NCBI GenBank assembly: GCA_965368335.1 | Contig: CBDUMN010000119.1 | Coordinates: forward strand, 1-9,639 | DNA: 9,639 nt | Source of the DNA: CBDUMN01 sp965368335 | Lineage (GTDB): Bacteria > Pseudomonadota > Alphaproteobacteria > Rhodospirillales > JAPHRK01 | Direction: 5' to 3' | Shown here: positions 1 to 6,744 of the stretch, one piece after another | Layout: each line of letters opens with the position of its first letter | Position numbering within the stretch: the stretch's first letter is position 1 | The notes under the pieces: generated by a model | What the model was told of the DNA's origin: nothing | What the model saw: the letters and a program-made list of their open reading frames with translations, nothing else | The model's database searches: none | Program-made: the position numbers and the translations under genes

Positions 1-1
1 G

Positions 2-1921
2 TCCGGCCTTGTCGATGCTCACCTATTGTCCCATCTTCTCGTCGGCAAACATAAAGGACGACCTTTCATTCCCCTTATCGCGCTTGGGCTTGCCTGGGGT
101 TTTGGAATTGTTGCCTTGGCGGGGCCGTCCTGGACAGAAAAAACCGCACCGCGTTTTCGTCCCGATGCGCCGCCTTTGATTGTTCTTCTCGATCTCTCAA
201 AATCCATGGAGGTTGAAGACGTTTCGCCAAACCGCATCGCCGTGGCGCGCCGGGAAATCAGGGCGTTGGTTGGACAAATGCCTCCTCGTCCCATGGCTCT
301 GATTGCTGTTGCGGGAACTGCCCATGGGGTAACCCCGGTGACCGGTGACCGCCAAATTCTGACCGCCATGCTCGAACCCCTTACCCCAGCAATTATGCCA
401 GTGCCGGGAAGTCGTGTTGAGGCGGGCTTGAAAAAGGCTGCCGAAATGGTGGGGGCCGGTCATTGGAAGCGGGCCGATCTGTTGGTTGTCGCCGATGATG
501 CCGGGGAAGAAGCCATAGCGACGGCCAAAGAGTTGAGGGCGCAAGGGATACGGACCTCGGTTTTGGCCGTTGGCGGATCGGAAGGGATGTTGTTTGAGAG
601 GGGTGAGCAAATCGCCTTGCCGATGAACCGAAAAGGATTGGAAGCATTGGCGCGAGCGGGCGGTGGCGTCTTAATTCTGGCGCGTGCCGATGGGCGGGAT
701 ACGGTGGCTTTGGTGGAGAACTTGCAAAATAAAGCTGCAGGGTTCGCTAAAGAAAAGGATGATGGACAAAAGGTCTGGCGGGACGATGGGGGATGGCTGG
801 TGCTTTTGTTGCTACCCCTGGCGGCCTTGGCGTTTCGCCGTGGGTGGTTGGCGGTGGTGCTACTCATTCTGGCCCTCTCGCCAGAGCCTGCATTTGCTTT
901 GGAATGGCGGGATCTTTGGAAAACGCCCGACCAGCAGGGCTATGATGCACTCCAGCATGGCGACGGGGCTTCGGCTTCCCGGCTATTCAACGATCCATTC
1001 TGGAAAGGCGTGGCACGCTATCGGGTGGGCGACCTTGAAGGGGCGTTGGATATTTTTCAAACTCTTCCAAGCGCCAAAGCCCAGTACAATCGAGGTAACA
1101 TATTGGTGCGCCAGGGACGGCTCCATGAAGCGCTTGAAGCCTATGACCGAGCGCTCAAGCTAGAGCCAGCTTTTGCCGATGCACTTTTCAATAAAAGCTT
1201 GGTTTCTGAGGTGCTGGATCAGTCTGTTGAGCCCTCTGATGATAAGCCGGATCGTCCCGGCAAGGCTCCGCCCGAGGAAGGGAAGGCCAAGAAGGGGCGA
1301 AAAACAGCACCCGGCCAGGCTCCCCAGGGCGGAACGGAAGAAAACGATCAAAAGGGACAGACCAAGAAGCTGGAGAGCCCCAAGGTTGGGGGACAAGGTG
1401 GCGGTGCAGCCAACAATGATGAAAAGAAGGATGATAAGGGCGAAGGCGTCGAGGGGGGCTCTTCGGCGGGAGGTTCTGTTGCGAGAAAACTCGATGATGG
1501 GCGTCGGCAAAAAGCCCCTTCAGGAGGGTTGGCGCGGCAAAAACCTGCGAAGGAAAAATCGCCCCAACAGAAGGTCTTGGAGCGGGATGAAGAGCTCCCG
1601 GAAACGGCGCAGGGGAAGAAACCGGGATCGAACAGTATGACGGCTCCTCCAGATATGAAGGGCGAAGGGCAAAAGGGTGCGGCTGGCCAAGGTGATCCTA
1701 AAGATGATGGCGGAGCGGCGGGGCGTGTCGGGCGGGTCGATGAAACCTTTAAGGAAACGGATCAGGAAATTGAGGCGGCGGGGCTCCATGCGGAAAGTCG
1801 CCGGGCCTTGAAGCAATGGCTGGATCGTATCCCCGACAATCCGGGGGGGCTTCTGCGTGAAAAATTCAAACGAGAAGCGGAAACCCTGACGACAGTGCCG
1901 AGAGGAGGGTCGCCATGGTAA
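2..1921 (+). CDS. BatB/BatC-type VWA and TPR membrane protein, 5' partial
   Basis: The reading frame is open to the left edge (SGLVDAHLLSHLL before the first possible TTG at 26), and a DAHLL-HLL lead-in is usual before the first membrane helix of Bat proteins, so the true start lies outside the window and TTG 26 is not the start. Numbering from that TTG: membrane helix about 15-33; von Willebrand A domain about 50-235 with MIDAS DLSKS (56-60), Thr106 and Asp157; two more helices about 257-290; TPR-like repeats about 325-395 (YNRGNILVRQGRLHEALEAY); a roughly 160-residue Lys/Gly/Gln/Glu-rich linker (about 400-565); and a conserved C-terminal segment (RRALKQWLDRIPDNPGGLL, then KF). The architecture is a fusion of BatB (VWA) and BatC (TPR). 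Known of the family: inner-membrane proteins encoded with MoxR ATPases and BatD, linked to aerotolerance and envelope stress; the molecular role is not settled. The VWA presumably faces the cytoplasm or periplasm as a metal-dependent binding platform. It overlaps batD by 7 bases, so co-translation is likely. Confidence 0.85.
   Translation, partial: SGLVDAHLLSHLLVGKHKGRPFIPLIALGLAWGFGIVALAGPSWTEKTAPRFRPDAPPLIVLLDLSKSMEVEDVSPNRIAVARREIRALVGQMPPRPMALIAVAGTAHGVTPVTGDRQILTAMLEPLTPAIMPVPGSRVEAGLKKAAEMVGAGHWKRADLLVVADDAGEEAIATAKELRAQGIRTSVLAVGGSEGMLFERGEQIALPMNRKGLEALARAGGGVLILARADGRDTVALVENLQNKAAGFAKEKDDGQKVWRDDGGWLVLLLLPLAALAFRRGWLAVVLLILALSPEPAFALEWRDLWKTPDQQGYDALQHGDGASASRLFNDPFWKGVARYRVGDLEGALDIFQTLPSAKAQYNRGNILVRQGRLHEALEAYDRALKLEPAFADALFNKSLVSEVLDQSVEPSDDKPDRPGKAPPEEGKAKKGRKTAPGQAPQGGTEENDQKGQTKKLESPKVGGQGGGAANNDEKKDDKGEGVEGGSSAGGSVARKLDDGRRQKAPSGGLARQKPAKEKSPQQKVLERDEELPETAQGKKPGSNSMTAPPDMKGEGQKGAAGQGDPKDDGGAAGRVGRVDETFKETDQEIEAAGLHAESRRALKQWLDRIPDNPGGLLREKFKREAETLTTVPRGGSPW
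1903..1908 (+). promoter_or_regulatory. Shine-Dalgarno for batD
   Basis: AGGAGG, a perfect core, ends 6 bases before ATG 1915. It lies inside the last codons of the upstream gene and fixes the start of batD at the 7-base overlap. Confidence 0.85.
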
Positions 1922-3174
1922 GGGCAATTCTTTTGTCGGCTCTCATTGTATTGGCGTGCCGCCCAGCCGCCGCCCAGCCTTTCGTCATCCAGATGATCGC
2001 CGAGCCCGATAATCCTTACGTCCAGCAACAGGTAGTGCTGACCGTCCGATTTTTCCGTGAGAGCCCTTTTTTGACCGGTTATTTCGTTGCGCCGGAAATC
2101 GAAGGGGCGCTGGTTGAAGAGCTGGAAGTCAAGCCAACCGTTACCGTTCAGCGTGATGGGCGCGATATGGAGATGTTGGAAAAAACCTACTTGGTCTTTC
2201 CCCAAGCCAGAGGACGATTGACCATTCCGGGTATGGTGTTTAGTGGGCGTGAAGTCTTCGCTCAAGCCAAGCCTGTGGAACTTGTGGTGCAGCCTCCACC
2301 TGAGGGAGTCGGGAGGCACTGGATGCCCGCAAAGTCTCTGACAGCTCGCGAAGAATGGCGGTTGCCCGATGGCCCCCTGGAAGCGGGGATGAGTTTTGAG
2401 CGTCGGGTTGTCTATGAAGCGGTCGGCCTGATGGCGGCGCAGCTTCCAAGCCAAGAGTTTAATCAAATCGACGGGATCGAACTGGAGCGGTTGCCTCCGA
2501 TTTTGGAAGATCGTATCGAAAAGAACGCTATTGTCGGTCGCCGGGTCGAACGCATAATTCTAACGCCTTTGACCGGCGGGACCCTGGGGGCGATTTCGGA
2601 GACCGTTACCTGGTGGGATACGATTGCCGATCAGCCCCGCTATATCCATCTGCCGGGTCGTGCTTTGCGTATCAAAGGCTTGCCTCTGCCGGAATTGGAA
2701 GATGAAGAGGCCCCCCCAGCCGTGAGGCCTCTTCTTGAAGAGCAGGAGGGACCGAGACCGCAAACACTCGATGAAACGATGATGCTTGTTGCTGCTTTTA
2801 CGCTGTTGTTCGGCATATTGTTTGTCCGGTGGTTGGTTCGTTGGAGCGAACCGTTTTGGGCGCGTCGCCGCGCTGTTGCGGCATGGGAGAGGGCGCAGCG
2901 GCGGGGTGATCTGCCTCGGGTGCGTCAAGCCTTGCTCGAGTGGGGGCAGGTCGTCTGGTGCGGAGCACCGCCCAGAGGGCTTCGGGAAATCGCCGGACGG
3001 ACCGGCAATCCGGCTCTTGCCACTTATGTGGCTGCTTTGGAACGAGCGCTCTATGGGAAGGCGGAAAAAATACCGACCGCTGATTTCAATGCTGTTAAAA
3101 AAGCATTGCGTGAAACGTCGGTGAAAACTACCTCAGCGCAAGGGCGGGGTTTGCCGCCGCTCAATCCCGTTTGA
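1915..3174 (+). CDS. batD: BatD-family (oxygen tolerance) membrane protein
   Basis: A 419-residue protein starting at an ATG with a perfect AGGAGG. Residues 1-20 form a signal peptide (MVR, a hydrophobic core, then RPAAA before Gln21). A long extracytoplasmic part follows, about 21-285, with the Ig-like beta segments of BatD proteins: an early stretch DNPYVQQQVVLTVRFF, the strand-rich TYLVFPQARGRLTIPG, and a second unit around 155-255. A single membrane helix at about 289-309 leads to a basic cytoplasmic tail (RRRAVAAWERAQRRGDL) with helical content. This is the normal BatD plan. Known of the family: it is encoded after BatA/BatB/BatC and probably works in the periplasm with them, with no established enzymatic activity. 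Cys15 sits in VLAC, a borderline lipobox, so lipoprotein processing instead of cleavage at AAA/Q is possible but less likely. The gene overlaps its upstream neighbour and is followed 22 bases later by an oxidoreductase. Confidence 0.85.
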   Translation: MVRAILLSALIVLACRPAAAQPFVIQMIAEPDNPYVQQQVVLTVRFFRESPFLTGYFVAPEIEGALVEELEVKPTVTVQRDGRDMEMLEKTYLVFPQARGRLTIPGMVFSGREVFAQAKPVELVVQPPPEGVGRHWMPAKSLTAREEWRLPDGPLEAGMSFERRVVYEAVGLMAAQLPSQEFNQIDGIELERLPPILEDRIEKNAIVGRRVERIILTPLTGGTLGAISETVTWWDTIADQPRYIHLPGRALRIKGLPLPELEDEEAPPAVRPLLEEQEGPRPQTLDETMMLVAAFTLLFGILFVRWLVRWSEPFWARRRAVAAWERAQRRGDLPRVRQALLEWGQVVWCGAPPRGLREIAGRTGNPALATYVAALERALYGKAEKIPTADFNAVKKALRETSVKTTSAQGRGLPPLNPV

Positions 3175-3185
3175 AAAAAATACCG

Positions 3186-3191
3186 AAAGGA
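3186..3191 (+). promoter_or_regulatory. Shine-Dalgarno for the oxidoreductase
   Basis: AAAGGA ends 5 bases before ATG 3197 in the 22-base gap after batD. There is no hairpin in this gap, so readthrough from batD is plausible. Confidence 0.7.
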
Positions 3192-3196
3192 CCGTT

Positions 3197-4222
3197 ATGA
3201 GCCAGATCGTCAATCGGAAAATCGTTCTCGCTTCCCGCCCAGTGGGAGAGCCCGATCCATCAAACTTCGATCTGGTAGAGGAAGATGTTCCCGGCATTGA
3301 AGACGGTCAGGTCCTAATCAAAAATCTCTATCTTTCGCTAGATCCCTATATGCGGGGCCGTATGAGCGACGCCAAATCTTATTCCGAGCCGGTGGCGATT
3401 GGCGCGGTGATGATCGGCGCGACGGTCGGTGAGGTCGTTCGCTCCAAGTCTCCTGAAATTGTCGAGGGCGAAACGGTCTTGGGGTTTGGTGGATGGCAGG
3501 ATTATGCGGTGCTTGATGGCGCTGAGGTCCAAAAAATCGAGCAGGCGGTCGTGCCGATCTCAACCGCCCTGGGGGTGCTTGGCATGCCGGGCATGACAGC
3601 CTATACCGGTATGAAAAACATCGGTAAGCCCAAGCCGGGTGAAACGGTTGTCGTTGCTGCGGCCTCGGGCGCGGTCGGGTCGGTGGTCGGCCAGATTGCG
3701 CAGATTGAAGGCGCGCGGGTGGTGGGCATTGCCGGGTCTGAGGAAAAGTGTCGGTTTGTTGTCGATGAATTGGGGTTCGATGCCTGCATCAATCACAAAG
3801 CGCCGGACTTTGCCGAACAACTGGCGGCGGTCTGCCCGGACGGTATCGATGTTTATTTCGAGAATGTCGGCGGTGAAGTTTTTCAGGCGGTTTTGCCATT
3901 GCTCAATGATTTTGCGCGCATCCCGGTTTGCGGGCTGATCGCCCATTATAATGCCACTGAAGCGCCTAAAGGCCCGGATATGACGGCGGCCTTGATGCGT
4001 CAGATTTTGGTTAAACGACTAACCCTGCGTGGTTTTATCGTCTGGGATTTCGCCGAGCAGGAAAAAGAGGCCAAAGAGGCTTTGGCCAAGTGGATTGTCG
4101 AAGGACGGCTCAAGTACAAAGAGCATGTGACGAAGGGGCTTGAAAACGCTCCCGGCGCATTGATCGAACTACTCAAAGGTGGGAACTTTGGCAAGGCGGT
4201 CGTTAAAATAAGCCAGAACTAA
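3197..4222 (+). CDS. Zinc-independent MDR-family NADP-dependent oxidoreductase
   Basis: A full-length 341-residue medium-chain dehydrogenase/reductase of the leukotriene B4 12-hydroxydehydrogenase / curcumin reductase (CurA, YncB) type, which uses NADPH to reduce the C=C bond of alpha,beta-unsaturated ketones and aldehydes. Seen in order: an N-terminal GroES-like half with NLYLSLDPYMRGRM (43-56); a GFGGWQDYAVLD strand (96-107); MPGMTAYTGM (130-139); the Rossmann cofactor loop AAASGAVGSVVGQIA (154-168); IAGSEEKC (178-185), a likely NADP-phosphate site; YFENVGG (220-226); and the C-terminal FGKAVVKI. The cysteine and histidine ligands of zinc-dependent alcohol dehydrogenases are absent, as expected for this subfamily. 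It is cytosolic. It follows batD on the same strand and may be on the same transcript, but oxidoreductases of this kind are not standard Bat partners, so a shared function is only a guess. The exact substrate cannot be read from sequence. Confidence 0.9.
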   Translation: MSQIVNRKIVLASRPVGEPDPSNFDLVEEDVPGIEDGQVLIKNLYLSLDPYMRGRMSDAKSYSEPVAIGAVMIGATVGEVVRSKSPEIVEGETVLGFGGWQDYAVLDGAEVQKIEQAVVPISTALGVLGMPGMTAYTGMKNIGKPKPGETVVVAAASGAVGSVVGQIAQIEGARVVGIAGSEEKCRFVVDELGFDACINHKAPDFAEQLAAVCPDGIDVYFENVGGEVFQAVLPLLNDFARIPVCGLIAHYNATEAPKGPDMTAALMRQILVKRLTLRGFIVWDFAEQEKEAKEALAKWIVEGRLKYKEHVTKGLENAPGALIELLKGGNFGKAVVKISQN

Positions 4223-4231
4223 AGAACGATC

Positions 4232-6637
4232 TTAGTCGACCTCTTCAAGAGCTTGCTTAATTTCGCGCGTTTTGTCTTTGGCGTAGGCGATCAGGCCGGT
4301 ATCGCCTTCAATCAGGTCTTCGAGCATTAACTGGCGGAAATACCCTTGAAGCTCCGATAGGATTTCAGCGTCGTTATTCCGCCGCCATCGTTCCGTCAAT
4401 TGAGTTATTTTGGCTGAAATTTCCCGATGTCCCTGAGCGTGATCGATGAGATCGGGATATCCGACCGCTTCCATAATCGCCTCTTCCCGCCTGAAGTGAC
4501 GACGGGTGTGATCGATCAGCGTATCGACCAGTTGTTCTCTCTCTTTGACCGAGCCGCTGAAGTTGATCACTTGATTAACCAGCAAGATAAGTTCCTGGTG
4601 GTCTTCGTCGATGGCCGAGATGCCGGTTTGCAAGCCTTTGTGCCAGACAAGCACATGCTCATTTGAAGCCAGCGGCAGTTCGATCCAGAAAATGCTGCCT
4701 TCACCTTCTGTGCTTTCAAAGCCGATTGTTCCCCCCATGCGCTCGACCAGAAGTTTCGACACGGTCAGGCCGATTCCCGTTCCTTCGCGGCTCATTTGAG
4801 GATTGTCGGAAACTCTATAGAACATATCGAAGATGCCGTTCTGTTCTTTTTCCGGAATGCCGACGCCGGTGTCGTGAATTTCGAGGCGCAGGAATCCCGT
4901 TTTCAACTCTTGGCCTTTGACCGTGATGGAGCCGCCGTCCTTGTTATATTTGACGGCGTTGGACAGTAGGTTGATCAGGACCTGTTTGAACCGTACTCCG
5001 TCTGTTCGCAAAATTACGACCGATCCCGATGTGAAGCCGTCGTTAATCGTTATGTCGTGGGGAGCTGCGAGCGGACGCATAAGAGAAAGGCAATCGGATA
5101 TAATATCGTTGGCTTCGATTTCATCGAAATTCAAGATGAACTGGCTCGATTCTATCTGAGCTAAATCCAACACCTCGTTGACCAGCTCAAGCAAGTGCTC
5201 GCCGCTTTCAAGAATATAGTCGATGTGTTTGTCCTGAGACTGGCTAAGCGGCTGTTTTTGGTCGTATTTGAGCATCTGTGCAAAACCGAGAACCGCATTC
5301 AGGGGCGTTCTTAGTTCGTGGCTCATACTGGCGAGAAATTCGGATTTCGCCTTGTTGGCCATGTCGGCTTCTTCTTTAGCCTCAATCAGTTGTTCTTCCA
5401 CCCTTTTGCGGTCGGTAATATCGACAATACTAATCGGAACGTTCTTGAAGTCTTCGGCGGAATCGGGGATGCGGAAAGAGATAATAGCGTCGATATTTTT
5501 TCCGTCCATAGTTCGAAAAGTGGCTTCCGAACGGAAGACTTTTTTGCGATCCCAGATGGCGCAGAGTTCTTTGCGGAAGACGTCCATCGCTCTGGGGCCG
5601 AATGTCTTTTGAATGCGGTCGAGGTGATCTTTTTTGTCTTCCGCGCCAAAGAGCTTTACGGTTGCTTCATTCACCTCAAGAATCGTTACTTTGGAAGCGA
5701 TTTCGGCCAATTCGTCCGGGTGTTTTCCGAGATAAAAATCAAGATCGGCGACACCATTTTCCTTAAGGGTTTCCAGCTGTTGGTAAACCTCCGAGAGATC
5801 TTCGTTCCAGATTGAGATGTCGCTTGTTTCAAAAATATTCCTAAAACGGGATTCGCTATCCCGCAATGCTTCTTCGGCCAATAATTTCTGAGTTTCTCGC
5901 CTGTTGGCGCGGATCGAGAAAAGTCCGATGGTTCCGATCCCTAAGAACCAGACGAGTCCATGGGTTGCAAGAATGGTTCTCTTGCTTTTGTTCATGGTTG
6001 CAAAATAAGGCTCAAGCGGAATTGAAATGCTGACTCCGCCCCGGATATCGCCGATTTTGTAGCCCAGGTGTCCGTGGCAGGTCATGCACCCTTTGACCAT
6101 CACCATCGGACGCATCAGTCTAATAAAGGGCTTTCCATCGATATCAGTCTGCTCAATGATTTCCAGTACGCCTTTTTCAAACTTCTTTAAAGCGTCAAGC
6201 TCCCAGGCATCTGGCTTGTTGGCCGGGTTGAGCAGGATCTGGCTGGTGATACGGCCTTTAATTCCATAGAGACTTTCAAATTCCTGGGTGATTTGGCTCA
6301 TCATATAAGCCGGATTCATTAAGGTGAGGTCTTTGCCGTTGTCGGTCTTTAAGTCTCGGTGAGGAATATGGTTGAGATGGGGGTTGGGCGGTGTCCGCTT
6401 ATCGGGATGGACATACACGCCGCCATGTCGGGCCGCCCATAGCCGGAACGCCTGGTCCTTCTTCCAGTTGGCCTGGGCTTCTTTTGTCGCCAGGGTGATG
6501 ACTTGTTGTTCAATGTTGTGGCTGTTCCACACATAGGAAAGAACGACAAGAACCGTCAACGCCAGGGTGGCGATGATGGCGTTTTGTCGAATGGAAGGGG
6601 TCGTTTTCGATCCCCGTGTTTGCGCCGATTTTGTCAC
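4232..6637 (-). CDS. Hybrid sensor histidine kinase: Tll0287-like heme domain, PAS, kinase core, hemerythrin
   Basis: An 801-residue inner-membrane sensor kinase. The GTG start at 6637 has AGAGG 6 bases upstream. Helix 1 is about 18-38 and helix 2 about 221-242, bracketing a periplasmic Tll0287-like (DUF3365) domain with NPAYMMSQI (108-116) and a c-type heme motif CMTCH (184-188). A PAS domain of the extended SIWNEDLSE/GVADL/VNEATVKLFGA class covers about 258-410. A short coiled coil is followed by HisKA with phosphoacceptor His440 (SHELRTPLN), the N-box (NLLSNAVKYN, Asn560), G1 box DTGVGIP (589-595) and G2 box GTGIGL (619-624). A bacteriohemerythrin domain occupies about 662-800: His680, His714, Glu718, His733, His737 and Asp779 match iron ligands, but the expected sixth histidine is Asp774. 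Known: DUF3365 domains bind heme, and hemerythrins bind O2 at a di-iron site. Inference: the protein senses redox or O2/NO on both sides of the membrane. There is no receiver domain and no response regulator in the window. A diguanylate cyclase lies 107 bases upstream on the same strand. Confidence 0.9.
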   Translation of the reverse strand: MTKSAQTRGSKTTPSIRQNAIIATLALTVLVVLSYVWNSHNIEQQVITLATKEAQANWKKDQAFRLWAARHGGVYVHPDKRTPPNPHLNHIPHRDLKTDNGKDLTLMNPAYMMSQITQEFESLYGIKGRITSQILLNPANKPDAWELDALKKFEKGVLEIIEQTDIDGKPFIRLMRPMVMVKGCMTCHGHLGYKIGDIRGGVSISIPLEPYFATMNKSKRTILATHGLVWFLGIGTIGLFSIRANRRETQKLLAEEALRDSESRFRNIFETSDISIWNEDLSEVYQQLETLKENGVADLDFYLGKHPDELAEIASKVTILEVNEATVKLFGAEDKKDHLDRIQKTFGPRAMDVFRKELCAIWDRKKVFRSEATFRTMDGKNIDAIISFRIPDSAEDFKNVPISIVDITDRKRVEEQLIEAKEEADMANKAKSEFLASMSHELRTPLNAVLGFAQMLKYDQKQPLSQSQDKHIDYILESGEHLLELVNEVLDLAQIESSQFILNFDEIEANDIISDCLSLMRPLAAPHDITINDGFTSGSVVILRTDGVRFKQVLINLLSNAVKYNKDGGSITVKGQELKTGFLRLEIHDTGVGIPEKEQNGIFDMFYRVSDNPQMSREGTGIGLTVSKLLVERMGGTIGFESTEGEGSIFWIELPLASNEHVLVWHKGLQTGISAIDEDHQELILLVNQVINFSGSVKEREQLVDTLIDHTRRHFRREEAIMEAVGYPDLIDHAQGHREISAKITQLTERWRRNNDAEILSELQGYFRQLMLEDLIEGDTGLIAYAKDKTREIKQALEEVD

Positions 6638-6643
6638 GGCGAA

Positions 6644-6648
6644 CCTCT
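6644..6648 (-). promoter_or_regulatory. Shine-Dalgarno for the sensor kinase GTG start
   Basis: AGAGG on the minus strand, 6 bases before the GTG at 6637. It supports this non-ATG start, which also leaves a sensible short cytoplasmic N-terminus before the first membrane helix. Confidence 0.65.
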
Positions 6649-6663
6649 AGAGCAATGCGGGTT

Positions 6664-6692
6664 CCGCCATTTTGATGGCAATCAAAGGGCGG
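6664..6692 (-). other. Interrupted inverted repeat (RNA hairpin) before the sensor kinase
   Basis: CCGCC (6664-6668) pairs with GGCGG (6688-6692), and TTTGAT (6671-6676) with ATCAAA (6681-6686), giving 11 base pairs with a small 2/1 internal loop and a 4-base GGCA loop (plus-strand reading). It lies between the cyclase stop and the kinase ribosome-binding site, in the kinase leader if transcription continues from the cyclase. There is no U-tract after it on either strand, so it is not a standard intrinsic terminator. It could stabilise or attenuate the message, or be an operator. Structure seen; function unknown. Confidence 0.4.
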
Positions 6693-6744
6693 AGTCAATC
6701 TGAACAGGATGGGTGGGTGGCAGATATGCAGTTACTGCAACTCT

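Noticed and set aside
1762..2466. A 234-residue open frame on the minus strand
   Set aside because: It is antisense to the BatB/C end and BatD, both supported by family features and a perfect Shine-Dalgarno; the product is low-complexity and unrecognisable.
4223..4231. A shared bidirectional terminator between the convergent genes
   Set aside because: Only 9 bases separate the stops; the best inverted repeat is a 4-bp AAGA/TCTT stem, too weak to call.
6670..6698. A promoter for the kinase in the 107-base gap (TTGACT on the minus strand)
   Set aside because: The -35-like hexamer is good, but the hexamer 17 bases downstream (TCAAAA) matches the -10 consensus at only 3 positions and falls inside the hairpin.
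6727..6739. Inverted repeat TGCAG-TTA-CTGCA after the cyclase stop as a terminator
   Set aside because: The stem is only 5 bp with a 3-base loop and no following U-tract.
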